A DNA stretch of 64,000 bases from a virus: the IMG/VR virus record IMGVR_UViG_3300024518_001342, positions 1-64,000 of that record. One strand, written 5' to 3'. The notes under the pieces are model-generated. The model did not search any database. It worked only from the letters and a program-made list of their open reading frames with translations, and was not told where the DNA came from. Position numbers and translations under genes: made by a program. Shown in pieces: positions 32,201 to 39,933 of this stretch (position 1 is the first letter of the stretch; every line of letters begins with the position of its first letter).

Positions 32201-32672
32201 GATAAAAGTTTCCTGGCTTATAAGATTGAGACACCAACTTGAATATATTATTTAATCCAGTTTGGTTTTGGGCTAGAAGAACCAAGTGAGAGCGACGATT
32301 GATTCCGTCTTTAACTTTCTTTGAAGACACTTCGTTTTCTACAGCAAACCCAGTATTGGCTTTTTCTTTTTTTCTTTTCTTATCCGCTTTTGCTTCTTCG
32401 TTGAGAACTTCCCATTCTTTAATCGAGGGGATGAAATATGCCTCACACCCATAAATCGGTTTAAAGTTCTTGCCTTCTTTTTCCATTGACTTGGCATGAA
32501 GAACCTGATAGGCTAGTCCATTACAATTGCCATGATCCGTAAGGGCAAGCGCATCCATCCCGTTTTCATAGGCAAAGTCCATATGTTGCTGCGGGTAGCC
32601 GATGGCATCGAAAGGCGAACCAGCAGTGGAATGGGCGTGAAGACCGACAAAAGGTATGGAGGACTTATTCAT
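29277..32672 (-). CDS. dnaE: DNA polymerase III alpha subunit (family C)
   Basis: This is a complete bacterial-type replicative polymerase, 1131 residues from the ATG at 32672; an upstream TTG would lie in the promoter. The PHP domain opens it (GLHAHSTAGS, then LTDHGN). The palm has PSRGSAGGS and YPDIDYDVSD with catalytic Asp residues. FRPGPLGAK and the HhH region (IKGLGEKAMDQIL) follow, then an OB fold. Most T4-like phages use a family B polymerase, so this is a marked difference. A second, family A polymerase is at 47925-49127. Confidence 0.93.
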   Translation of the reverse strand: MNKSSIPFVGLHAHSTAGSPFDAIGYPQQHMDFAYENGMDALALTDHGNCNGLAYQVLHAKSMEKEGKNFKPIYGCEAYFIPSIKEWEVLNEEAKADKKRKKEKANTGFAVENEVSSKKVKDGINRRSHLVLLAQNQTGLNNIFKLVSQSYKPGNFYRFPRIDLEMLREHGEGVIASSACLGGVYATDYWKNKDDGDEKILEAMRTTTENMLGILGDRWYGELQWWSDQDQHNLNHFVIQVAKEYGVELISTCDSHFYNPEVWKDRELYKRLHPGLAAFHGDMPESLEQVPHELYPKNGDQMWESYKKYSSELGEKYDDDLIMESIERTYDIAHNRIEKFYPDNTVRLPSFVIPDGLDEDTALSVAASNGLQSQTKHSQEYLDRLKHELEVIKDRGFSRYFLTMKAIADKATATQLTGPSRGSAGGSLVAYALGITQVDPIKYGLLFSRFLRADATDYPDIDYDVSDPFVLKEMLVKEWGEDNVVPISNWNTLQLRSLIKDISKLYKVPFQEVNKVTSKMVGESIGPAKRDHGIKTGVYAPTFDEVMKYSTTLQQFLRDYPEVETHVRTLVGQVRSCSRHAGGLVVGENLNKYMPLIYSGGVRQTPWTEGQNVRHLEPMGFIKFDILGLSTLRMIEDAIGKVLERHKGITDPSFVEIKNFYDEHLHPDKLDFDNQDIYKNIFHKGKWAGVFQFTEPGAQGFCKKAKPTSLVDIAAITSIFRPGPLGAKVDRDYVEAKESPQYIKYPHPIIQEVTEETYGFLIFQEQIALLAHRLGKDISLDEGNLLRKLLTKKGTGKGAEEKTRIHTKFVAGCSEKGISKKQAEDLWNTFEYFSGYGFNKSHAVGYSILSYQCAWLLNYYPAEWCVAFLNKEPEGRKERAINVVKNLGYDIQEVEINTSGRSWDISTDGQLVQPLTSIKGLGEKAMDQILQNRPFKHVEDFLFNENVSYSKLNKKALDVLVRSGACDSIADDRFKHCKHLWLSTVSDRPKNKKRLEDNITKYCGEIDFTEEERIENVVSLTGIFPFELVMDKKVRERIEHNCVPPIAQFDKDLGLCWLIPRSVTVRQTKNGRDFWIINVIDDTCQSTDIKCWNVRSEDKVHLNRPYITKLDYDDQWGFSTRSVKHNFILVG

Positions 32673-32679
32673 ATTTACA

Positions 32680-32708
32680 ATGATATAGGAATAATAAAAG
32701 GTTGTCAA
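32680..32708 (-). promoter_or_regulatory. Promoter of dnaE, probably leaderless
   Basis: TTGACA (32703-32708), a 17-base spacer and TATCAT (32680-32685, five of six), 7 bases before the ATG at 32672. No ribosome binding site is present. It diverges from the ACTATTTA box at 32731. Confidence 0.75.
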
Positions 32709-32730
32709 GGTATTTTTTCCACCACCTCCA

Positions 32731-32738
32731 ACTATTTA
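32731..32738 (+). promoter_or_regulatory. ACTATTTA box before the plus-strand fibre gene
   Basis: This is the only box on the plus strand that I found, and it precedes the only plus-strand gene, 38 bases before its ATG. This orientation match is the best support that the box is directional. Confidence 0.65.
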
Positions 32739-32775
32739 GGGGTGAATATTTATTTAAAGTATGGGAGTATATTAG

Positions 32776-33912
32776 ATGGCAGGATTTAATGAAGGAAGAA
32801 GTGTACCAGGAGGTTTCGGTGTATCAGGATCGTCGGGCTCCGTACAATTCAAACAAGGTGCAACTTTTGGTGGTGATAATGAATTCCATTACAACCCCGA
32901 CACAGATACCTTAACCATTACGGGCACTGTATCTGCCAGTGCGTTTCTCGGTGATGGCTCTGGCTTGACTGGGGTGGGTGGCGGCTCACCTGGAACTCCT
33001 CTAAACTCTATTCAGTTTAATGATGCCTCAAGTTTTGGTGGAGATGCGGATCTTACTTGGACTACAAATAAACTTGCTCTAACTGGTGCGATGAATTTAT
33101 CTGGATCTACCGCAGTTGGCACAAGTCCCTTTACAGTCGTAGGAGCAAGTGGAGTCGATAATGGTGGTCCTGTAATATTTACAAAAAACACCAGTTCTTT
33201 TGGTGATGATTGGGAATCGCCAATCTCTGGTACATTCATCATTTCTGATGATATAGGTGCATCTGGTGTTGGTTATAATGGGGCAGCAGTAATGTATGTT
33301 CACTCGCGAGATAGTTTAGCCGCTATTGGATTTAAAAATGAAGACACATTGGTAGGTGGGGAGCAATCAAACAGGGTTACAAGCACAGCCGTTAAAGGTG
33401 TATGGCTTGGTCTTCAAGGAAACATTCTACAACTTCAAAATAACATTGGAGACACAATTATACGAGCAGGAGATGTTGGTGTCGGTGGAGAAAACGAAAT
33501 CATAGTTAGTCGTTATGGCACCACGATTGGCAATCATGTGGACGATGTTCACCAAGTTTCAGGAACATTGGATGTTTCGGGATCTGTTAAAGCAAATATG
33601 ATGTCCACCACTGTATTGACAGAAACCATCAATACAGATACAGAAGCCGATTGTAGTTCTTATAATGTTTTTAAATATACCATAGATGCCACCCTTGATA
33701 TAACCGGAAGCAATCCAGTTGCAGGTGCCTCTTATTTATTTATTTTGACTCAGGGTGCGGGCGCACCTTATACAGTAAATTGGGATGGTTTTAAATGGCC
33801 TAACGGGGGGACGCTTCCCGTTCTTTCTACTGGCGCTGGCGAGATTGATGTTGTTTCAGGAATTTCAGATGGAACATTTATTTATGCCGACATTACTAAA
33901 AACTTTATCTAG
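32776..33912 (+). CDS. Tail-fibre-like structural protein
   Basis: The 378-residue protein is rich in Gly, Ser, Thr and Asn, with short repeating modules such as GSVQFKQGATFGGDNEF and NSIQFNDASSFGGDADL, and FLGDGSGLTGVGGG. Such sequences form beta-rich fibres or fibre tips in phages. The ATG follows GGGAG. The C-terminus (GAPYTVNWDGFKWPNGG) looks like a small globular tip of the sort found on receptor-binding fibres. It is the only gene on this strand and has its own late-type box. Confidence 0.7.
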   Translation: MAGFNEGRSVPGGFGVSGSSGSVQFKQGATFGGDNEFHYNPDTDTLTITGTVSASAFLGDGSGLTGVGGGSPGTPLNSIQFNDASSFGGDADLTWTTNKLALTGAMNLSGSTAVGTSPFTVVGASGVDNGGPVIFTKNTSSFGDDWESPISGTFIISDDIGASGVGYNGAAVMYVHSRDSLAAIGFKNEDTLVGGEQSNRVTSTAVKGVWLGLQGNILQLQNNIGDTIIRAGDVGVGGENEIIVSRYGTTIGNHVDDVHQVSGTLDVSGSVKANMMSTTVLTETINTDTEADCSSYNVFKYTIDATLDITGSNPVAGASYLFILTQGAGAPYTVNWDGFKWPNGGTLPVLSTGAGEIDVVSGISDGTFIYADITKNFI

Positions 33913-33929
33913 GAGTAATAAGTCTCTGG

Positions 33930-34490
33930 CTAAATCAAATAGCCAACGATGCCAGCCAAGACAATTGTAAAAGAAATCAACACAGGAACCCAAGGATTCT
34001 TTTTTTCTAATTCGTTTGTGAGCAATTGAATATTTGTTTTATGCTGAATTAAGATTGTTTCTATTTTCTTAAACTGTTTGTTGATCGCCGCATAGTCAAC
34101 TTCAACTTGAGCTTCTTTAAGTTCCTCGAATTTTAAATCGAGAAGATTCGTTGCTTCTGTTAAGGCTCGGTGAGCCCCTAATGATAAAAGGGCTTGGTTA
34201 TCCTGAAGGCACTCAATCTTCTCTTTTAGATTTTCTAAAGGTCGGGCAGACAGTTCGAGTGATTCCTCAACACACGTCACGATATCAGTGGTTGTCTCTC
34301 GTGAAGTGACACCAACTCGCTCTTTTAGTTCTTTGAGATCTTCGCTAAATTGATTGTTGTGTTCTTTTAGTTCATCAAAACTTTTCTTTAGTGTGTCGAA
34401 AATTTCCTGACTATCATTATCTTTAGGTTTTTCTACTGAAGGTTTGCGCGTCTGTTTTTTAAAGTCTCGTTCAAATCCACCTAACGGCAT
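33930..34490 (-). CDS. Coiled-coil protein with a C-terminal membrane anchor
   Basis: The 186-residue protein has a basic start, about 120 residues of charged helix with heptad pattern, and a C-terminal hydrophobic span (VPVLISFTIVLAGIVGYLI). It may sit in the inner membrane with a coiled coil in the cytoplasm. Its start shares a base with the stop of the gene at 34490 (TAATG). It has no family I recognise; a role similar to the small anchored protein at 17563-17856 is possible. Confidence 0.55.
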   Translation of the reverse strand: MPLGGFERDFKKQTRKPSVEKPKDNDSQEIFDTLKKSFDELKEHNNQFSEDLKELKERVGVTSRETTTDIVTCVEESLELSARPLENLKEKIECLQDNQALLSLGAHRALTEATNLLDLKFEELKEAQVEVDYAAINKQFKKIETILIQHKTNIQLLTNELEKKNPWVPVLISFTIVLAGIVGYLI

Positions 34491-34897
34491 TATCCAACCC
34501 CAATAGAGCCGGACCAGTTTCCAACAAGTTCACCAGATCCGATACTTGTTTCACCAGCAATTACTGAAGCCGTGGCGTTCAAAACGCTTGCAACGTCGTC
34601 CACTCTCAAAAAAACAGCATTCACTCTCCAATCCGCAGAAAAAGATTCATCTTGCTCAAGAATAAAATAATTAGAAGCAGCAATTCCCAGTTCAGAAAAC
34701 CCAACGCGCATCTTTACATTGGTTGCCGTAGGATCAATTGTATTTTTAACCGTTATAAATTTAGTAACAGATGGGAAAGAGATTTGAACTACAGCCCCAC
34801 CAGCCGGTACATTGATTGAAGAAGATAAATACGGCCGACTGCTTGCTTGATAAGCCCCCACACTTCCTAATCCGTCACGATATTTATAATTTGCCAT
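34490..34897 (-). CDS. Virion structural protein, probably capsid-associated
   Basis: The 135-residue protein starts MANYKYRDGLGSVGAYQASS and is beta-rich, ending SGSIGVG. Proteins with this start and this end are found in virions of T4-like aquatic phages, as I recall, and are thought to be head or neck decorations. An ACTATTTA box lies 21 bases upstream and the ribosome binding site is GAGGAG. The late-type promoter fits a structural role. Confidence 0.6.
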   Translation of the reverse strand: MANYKYRDGLGSVGAYQASSRPYLSSSINVPAGGAVVQISFPSVTKFITVKNTIDPTATNVKMRVGFSELGIAASNYFILEQDESFSADWRVNAVFLRVDDVASVLNATASVIAGETSIGSGELVGNWSGSIGVG

Positions 34898-34918
34898 ATT
34901 TGTTACTCCTCACCCCTA

Positions 34919-34926
34919 TAAATAGT
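34919..34926 (-). promoter_or_regulatory. ACTATTTA box before the 34490-34897 gene
   Basis: The box lies right after the stop codon of the 34927 gene and 21 bases before the ATG at 34897, with a ribosome binding site between. Confidence 0.6.
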
Positions 34927-35862
34927 TTATTCTTCACCATCTAGTCCAATTTTCTTCCACGTTCGGTACTTCAGCATATCTGATTTAGGTCGTTTCATTT
35001 TTTTTCTTTCCTCCGAGGCTAAATATTTACAATAACCTTCCCATGTGCTTATGTCATAATACCATTCCATCTCAATCCAAGTGGTTGGTTTTTGAGTATC
35101 AATGGCTTCAAAAATATCTTTGAGATCAAAATATCTTCCTGAGTGTCTTTCTGCAAACGGTAGTTTGTTGATGGGATATTTTCCATCTCTCAGTGGAGAG
35201 TTAGGATCAAATTCTCCTGTAGCTTTTTTCCAGAACAATTGTGAAAATCTTGTCACTTCACTTGCATCAAATGCAAAACCAATATATTCGTTATCGATCA
35301 CTGAATTACCTTCTGGTGTGGTTAGCAAAAAGTTTCCTGGTCTGGATATTGTTTCTCTCCATTTGCGTATGTGTTGTGATGGAAACACTCCATAAGAAAA
35401 CGCTACATAATATTTATCTGGTGTTACCCATTTAGATAATTGATAGCAAGTTTTGTGAGCCACTTTTGCGCCGTAGATAATGCTCCACACCAATGATTCT
35501 TTTTTCCTCTGATCTTTGGGGTGTATCTCAACATAATAAATAGGAATTGCTTTTTTACTTTCACTTGGGAAGGTGTCAAACTTTCTTCCAATCCAAGCAG
35601 GATCTTCAACCATCTCTCCTAGTCTGTGTTTTATTAGTGGTTGCATTTTAGAATCGCATACAATCCAAATAGTTTCGCACCCTGCGGTGGCGCATTCCAA
35701 CACGGCTCGCTCGACTGCTAAAAAGTTTTGTGCTATGGGTTGAAGGCAATCGTGCCAAGGTAAATTATAATCCAAACGCTGCCCGGACACAGGAACAATG
35801 CCAGCAAGATGAAACGAATTAATGTTAACGATGTTTTCTTCACTGGAATATTCTTGCGACAT
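34927..35862 (-). CDS. Nucleotidyltransferase-like protein
   Basis: The 311-residue protein opens like a sugar-nucleotidyltransferase: HLAGIVPVSGQRLDYNLPW, then AVERAVLECATAGCETIWIV. That resembles the NTP-binding loop and second strand of a GT-A fold. The typical R-x-x-P-K signature is not visible, so the fold is uncertain. The end is basic and charged. Similar proteins are found in cyanophage-like genomes. It overlaps the gene upstream by 23 bases. Confidence 0.5.
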   Translation of the reverse strand: MSQEYSSEENIVNINSFHLAGIVPVSGQRLDYNLPWHDCLQPIAQNFLAVERAVLECATAGCETIWIVCDSKMQPLIKHRLGEMVEDPAWIGRKFDTFPSESKKAIPIYYVEIHPKDQRKKESLVWSIIYGAKVAHKTCYQLSKWVTPDKYYVAFSYGVFPSQHIRKWRETISRPGNFLLTTPEGNSVIDNEYIGFAFDASEVTRFSQLFWKKATGEFDPNSPLRDGKYPINKLPFAERHSGRYFDLKDIFEAIDTQKPTTWIEMEWYYDISTWEGYCKYLASEERKKMKRPKSDMLKYRTWKKIGLDGEE

Positions 35863-36742
35863 AAGATTCTACTAATGGATTTTTATTTATTATATCATCA
35901 AACGAATCAACATTAAATTTTAATGTATCTGTTGAATCGTAAAGTGTTTTACCGAGGGGCTGGATCTCTCGAATAGAGTTCTCTATCCTTACCGCATAAT
36001 ATTTATAACGACTTTTGTTTAGCATGTCGCGGCCATTCCTTGCCCCGCGAATGCCAGCACCCTTCATCATCTTGAGTGTTTTGAAGCGAGCATTGATATC
36101 AGAATAATCAAAAGAGTTGAGTTGCTTCTCTGTAAGACAAGAAATAGATACAGCATCTTTATACACTTGGTTGCCGTCAACTCTATCGGTGGGATAGAAA
36201 AGTATTTCACTAACGAATTCTGTGTTATCTTGTATATAATCGTATTCATGTTTCATTCCGCTTCGTACATCAAACCAATCATAAACTTTATATTTCTTTT
36301 CTGGAAGTTGTGCGGGGGTTGGCAAACCAGAAACTCCGTCGTCGGTAAAGATAATCAACTCCTCAAAGTTTATCTTTGCCATGCGAGCTTTGTGAGTAAA
36401 GACTTTAAGTTCTTTATCCCCTACCTTAATTGAAGATGCTTTATCCGCTACAGGGTTTAGTCCAGATAGAGTTAAGTAAAAATATAGTTTTTCCCATAAT
36501 ATATCTTTGTAGCTTCCAATAACTTTATGTGAAGTTGGGCTCACCAGAGTGTGGGAATTATTTTCTAAGCCAAAGAAAGATAAATCTTGCTCGGCACTAA
36601 AATGATCAAAGCGGTGGGGAGGATCTATATTTACATAAACAAAAGGAACATTGTTTAAAAAAGAATAAAGAAGGGCATTGAGAGAGGAGCCAATTACAAT
36701 CTTTTCATACTTGAAGCTGATGTCCCGAATGGTAGAGTGCAT
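35840..36742 (-). CDS. Protein with a dinucleotide-fold-like start, function unknown
   Basis: The 300-residue protein starts with KIVIGSSLNALLYSFLNNVP, which resembles a nucleotide-binding loop, although the Gly pattern is not the classical GxGxxG. The rest is mixed alpha/beta. I recall similar proteins beside nucleotidyltransferase-like genes in T4-like aquatic phages. The overlap with that gene (23 bases) suggests they function together, perhaps on a sugar or lipid. Confidence 0.45.
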   Translation of the reverse strand: MHSTIRDISFKYEKIVIGSSLNALLYSFLNNVPFVYVNIDPPHRFDHFSAEQDLSFFGLENNSHTLVSPTSHKVIGSYKDILWEKLYFYLTLSGLNPVADKASSIKVGDKELKVFTHKARMAKINFEELIIFTDDGVSGLPTPAQLPEKKYKVYDWFDVRSGMKHEYDYIQDNTEFVSEILFYPTDRVDGNQVYKDAVSISCLTEKQLNSFDYSDINARFKTLKMMKGAGIRGARNGRDMLNKSRYKYYAVRIENSIREIQPLGKTLYDSTDTLKFNVDSFDDIINKNPLVESYVARIFQ

Positions 36743-36752
36743 GTAGGTTGTA

Positions 36753-37562
36753 TTATTCTGACAACGGCAACTGCACTTGATGAGGGAAATGAGGCGCGTT
36801 AGATTTGGAACCCTTGGCTCTGTTATCCTCCTTCTTCATCAGTTCTCCATTGGCTAAAGTGGTAGGGCCGCCGTCGTCAACTGATATCATATGATCACCT
36901 TCATATTTGCCCATATATAAATCCAACACAGGAATGTTGGCACCAGTGCGATCCCTCGCATCTTGAAGGGTGTAGAGCTTTTTCTTGTCTTCAAAAGTAT
37001 AAGTATCTTGATGAGTGCGACGGCGCTTTACGATACCAGCCTTCTCAAGATCAGGAAGCTCTAGCTTTAGTGCCTCCCCAAACACATACCTAATTTTATT
37101 ATAAAAAACGGCGTTCTGGGCTCTCGACATCCAATTCGTGTAAGCCTTCTCCTGTTCTTCTCCTGTTGCTACGGTGTCTGATACAGTGGTGAAATAGGCA
37201 TCTTGCTCTAAAAACCAAGTATAAAAACCCTGGGCGTCAGATATCGCATAGCCACATTCTTCCTCAAGATAACCGATTACATCACCCAAAGCCAAAAATT
37301 GACTTGGGGTGAGCATTTTCTTTTGCTTTCCTACTGCGGCCGCTATAGCGGTCATCTCACGAAGGATGTTTTTTACTTTCGCTTTTACAGAAGCATCGAG
37401 ATCGGTTTCTTCTTCATACATTTTGTCAAGCCCTTGCCACTTGAGGGTACTCGAAAAGTTACTCTTTATTTTCAAGCACATCCTGGCTACCAGTTCTTCG
37501 TGATGCCGCTGATCAAGTTTGGCGTTACTAGCAAATAGATTTTCAAATAATCGATAACTCAT
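36753..37562 (-). CDS. HNH-containing protein, partner of the DUF262-like gene
   Basis: The 269-residue protein is helical for about 200 residues and ends with an HNH-like segment: EGDHMISVDDGGPTTLANG, then EDNRAKG. The His in GDHM, the Asn in LANG and the Asn in DNRAKG fit the H-N-N/H plan of a beta-beta-alpha-metal nuclease. Its start overlaps the DUF262-like gene by 20 bases. In GmrSD type IV restriction enzymes, DUF262 and HNH (DUF1524) parts cooperate to cut modified DNA. Confidence 0.55.
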   Translation of the reverse strand: MSYRLFENLFASNAKLDQRHHEELVARMCLKIKSNFSSTLKWQGLDKMYEEETDLDASVKAKVKNILREMTAIAAAVGKQKKMLTPSQFLALGDVIGYLEEECGYAISDAQGFYTWFLEQDAYFTTVSDTVATGEEQEKAYTNWMSRAQNAVFYNKIRYVFGEALKLELPDLEKAGIVKRRRTHQDTYTFEDKKKLYTLQDARDRTGANIPVLDLYMGKYEGDHMISVDDGGPTTLANGELMKKEDNRAKGSKSNAPHFPHQVQLPLSE

Positions 37563-38163
37563 TTTCTTCCTTTCCTACGTTAGCTATATCGCGAATAAAT
37601 GCCGACAACAATGTTGGCATCGCTTGACGATGTTCTTGTTTGTTTAGTTTTTCCGACATATTGAGGTGTCGAAAAAGATGACACATATCCCTATATGAAA
37701 TCCGTCGCAAAGTAACCACTGTGATCTTCTCTTTATAGAGAATGTCTTTTTGCTGGTGGCGATCAAAATCATCTAATGTTTTAGTGACTCTGGTGCCGGG
37801 TTCGCATAGTTTCATCTTCTTTCGTAGGAAGTTATAAATCGAACTTGAGGTGTTGTGCCCGTCAATATTGATGAATTTTTTCCCCGCCTTTTGTGCTTTT
37901 AAAAAATATGCTTCCGAGTCTTTATCTCCTATTTCGCGAGCAAACCTTAAACACTCATTGACATCGGCACGAACAATTATATTGCAAGTGCGCCCTGCTA
38001 AAAAACTCCCCATATAGAATTCTGACTGTTCAAGTGACCAGCCAGATCCTTGTTCTATCCCCCCTCGTCTTTGAAACGAAGGATCTAAAAGGGTATCTAA
38101 GTATTCTTCAGCCAAAGAATCAAGCGCATATTTTTCTGGCTTGGGATCATAGGCTTCTAGCAT
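37543..38163 (-). CDS. DUF262-like (ParB/sulfiredoxin-type) protein
   Basis: The 206-residue protein has the DUF262 plan: DPSFQRRGGIEQGSGW, then an SEFYMGSFLAGR helix, a strand NIIVRAD, and FINIDGHNTSSSIYNFLRK, which corresponds to the D-G-Q-Q-R-L-T-T-I motif of GmrS-type proteins. The usual Arg of that motif is changed (DGHNTSSSI). Together with the HNH gene it looks like a split GmrSD-like system. A ParB-like regulatory role is the main alternative. Confidence 0.55.
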   Translation of the reverse strand: MLEAYDPKPEKYALDSLAEEYLDTLLDPSFQRRGGIEQGSGWSLEQSEFYMGSFLAGRTCNIIVRADVNECLRFAREIGDKDSEAYFLKAQKAGKKFINIDGHNTSSSIYNFLRKKMKLCEPGTRVTKTLDDFDRHQQKDILYKEKITVVTLRRISYRDMCHLFRHLNMSEKLNKQEHRQAMPTLLSAFIRDIANVGKEENELSII

Positions 38164-38219
38164 TGTTGTAATTTCTTAATCATGTCTCTAGAGTATCATC
38201 TTTAATATCGCATTTCAAG

Positions 38220-38540
38220 CTAAATCGACAGAGAACCCAATTTTTTTTGGATCTGTTCAGCCATCTTTAAATTAAGAAGTGTGACCTCTTTCATTTCCAC
38301 CATAATGAATTCACGGTTTTCATCATAAGCACCTTCAGTCATTATACGAATACCTTCTGAGCGAGCACACATTTTTACAAAATCATCGTGAATAAAAGAA
38401 ATCATTTCTTGCTTTATTGGATCATCTCCGCACAACGCGGTGGCTTCAGCCAACTTTGCGCTTGCATCTAAATAATCTGTAGTTATCTGTATGAAACTAT
38501 TCTCAAACATTTCCATCATTTCTTGTTCTTTATCTTCCAC
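38220..38540 (-). CDS. Small helical acidic protein, function unknown
   Basis: The 106-residue protein is entirely helical in appearance, rich in Glu and Met. The start at 38540 lies right after the stop of the gene at 38542. No family recognised. Confidence 0.5.
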   Translation of the reverse strand: MEDKEQEMMEMFENSFIQITTDYLDASAKLAEATALCGDDPIKQEMISFIHDDFVKMCARSEGIRIMTEGAYDENREFIMVEMKEVTLLNLKMAEQIQKKLGSLSI

Positions 38541-38541
38541 A

Positions 38542-39288
38542 TTAACCTCGAATTTTACTTTCAGCCAATTTAAGATAGTATTGTTTTTTCATCGCTTCTG
38601 TTTTTGATTTAGGTCGGAAGGCACTCCACTTATCATACATTTCTTTAAATTGAGTTTTCTTATTATCAATCATAGACCAATATTCGGCTTCGGCATCTTC
38701 AACGACACCGAGTTCTGTATATCCCTTGTCACCACCAGCCCAAACGTCTTTGATAGGTTCTCCGGTATTAGTGTAGAGGCGAATAGAATATTCTTCTGGA
38801 TTGTCTAGATCTGGACCTCCATAAAGAAATGAATCTTGTTCATAATCCGCCGCTAGAGTCCGCGCTGTGTCAAAAAGACTTTTTCCGCTTGGGGGTACAT
38901 CACCTCTCGGTTCTTCATAAGCTAAAACAGAATATTCTTCTACCACCTCACCTTCTGCTCCACCTTCTTTGTACCCGCTTCGGCGCATATCTACCCAAGG
39001 GAACCCAGACGCTTTAAGACGTGCTTTGAGCATATCTTGGTTGTCATTATTTTGGGCGCGTTGGGCATCTTGTTCTGCTGGTGATAAATCTTTATCTACG
39101 CCGCGAAATGCGGTCAGCATGGCAAACGGAACATTTTTATTCTCAATTTTATCCTTTACTCGTGATAAAGCAGTTTCGTTAAGTTGCTGTTTTGTTGGCT
39201 TCTCTAGCACTAGAGAGCCGTGGTCCGATAACGCATCGGTAGCCTCCGCAATCATTTTTTTTAAATCTGTTAAAGTTATTTTTTTCAT
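38542..39288 (-). CDS. DUF3293-like protein with a T4-like targeting start
   Basis: The 248-residue protein begins MKKITLTDLKKMIAEATDAL; the K-K-M-I-A-E-A part closely resembles the T4 targeting sequence (MKTYQEFIAEA). The body has FAMLTAFRGVDKDLS, then an EYSVLAYEEPRG segment and DSFLYGGPD, a pattern that recalls DUF3293 proteins, whose function is unknown. I judge it a likely internal head protein with a third tag type. The C-terminus is basic and helical. Confidence 0.45.
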   Translation of the reverse strand: MKKITLTDLKKMIAEATDALSDHGSLVLEKPTKQQLNETALSRVKDKIENKNVPFAMLTAFRGVDKDLSPAEQDAQRAQNNDNQDMLKARLKASGFPWVDMRRSGYKEGGAEGEVVEEYSVLAYEEPRGDVPPSGKSLFDTARTLAADYEQDSFLYGGPDLDNPEEYSIRLYTNTGEPIKDVWAGGDKGYTELGVVEDAEAEYWSMIDNKKTQFKEMYDKWSAFRPKSKTEAMKKQYYLKLAESKIRG

Positions 39289-39297
39289 ATTTATTCC

Positions 39298-39663
39298 TTA
39301 TTCATCAATCACGCCGACAACATAATTTTGATGAATGATGTTAAACGTGTTATCCTCAATTTTTATTTCTTCGATCATGGACTTATCTACAACCAGCGAA
39401 GCATTTCCGCTATTCTTTGCAGAGGTGGTAAATACGTCGTCCATCGTTCCTCTTTGTGTTGCCCAAGTGGGCTGATCGGGATTAAGATCTCTTAAGAACA
39501 AATCGCAATCTTTCGCCGCGCAGACAAACTTAACTAAACCGTATCTTTCCTGTTCGCCGAGGCTAGCGCCATCAGGAATCAGAACAGGGCTCAAATCTGG
39601 TTTTTTTACCTGCGGTATTTTTTGGACAAGTAAATGTTTGTTAAACGGCTTGAACTTACACAC
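39298..39663 (-). CDS. GroES/gp31-like co-chaperonin
   Basis: The 121-residue protein fits the GroES plan: FKPFNKHLLVQKIPQ (as in GroES PLHDRVVVK), PVLIPDGASLGEQERYGLV, a mobile-loop-like middle with an insertion, VVDKSMIEEIKIEDNTF and a closing NYVVGVID. T4 gp31 is a co-chaperonin of similar size with an enlarged mobile loop, needed to fold the major capsid protein. It probably pairs with the phage GroEL, though the genes are 20 kb apart. The call rests on motif order. Confidence 0.55.
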   Translation of the reverse strand: MCKFKPFNKHLLVQKIPQVKKPDLSPVLIPDGASLGEQERYGLVKFVCAAKDCDLFLRDLNPDQPTWATQRGTMDDVFTTSAKNSGNASLVVDKSMIEEIKIEDNTFNIIHQNYVVGVIDE

Positions 39664-39916
39664 CGGGCATTTCCTTCTTTACGATTTCCATAAAAGTGCC
39701 TAGGTCGTCTAAATCTACCTTTGTCTTCACAGCGTTATAGGCTTTTTTGACTAATGAAATCTCATTATTAGTAAGCCATTGGTTTTCAATATATTCCGTG
39801 CGCAAGTCCTTACGCTGATCTTGAAAGGGCTGGATTGCTCCGTCGATGGCGCGATAAGATTTGATGAGATCTGTTACGCGCTTTTTCTTTTCTTCTGTAA
39901 TCGTTATTGTTGCCAT
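39656..39916 (-). CDS. Small helical protein, function unknown
   Basis: The 86-residue protein (MATITITEEKKKRVTDLIKS...) is helical and basic with a short acidic end. The ribosome binding site AAGGAAAT is weak but present. It overlaps the co-chaperonin gene by 8 bases and follows the reductase gene by 17. Confidence 0.5.
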   Translation of the reverse strand: MATITITEEKKKRVTDLIKSYRAIDGAIQPFQDQRKDLRTEYIENQWLTNNEISLVKKAYNAVKTKVDLDDLGTFMEIVKKEMPGV

Positions 39917-39933
39917 TTTATTTCCTTTTGTGT

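Noticed and set aside
33927-33945. TGGCTA/TAGCCA hairpin between the convergent genes as a two-way terminator
   Set aside because: Only 6 base pairs and no T run on either side; it overlaps the end of the 33930-34490 gene.
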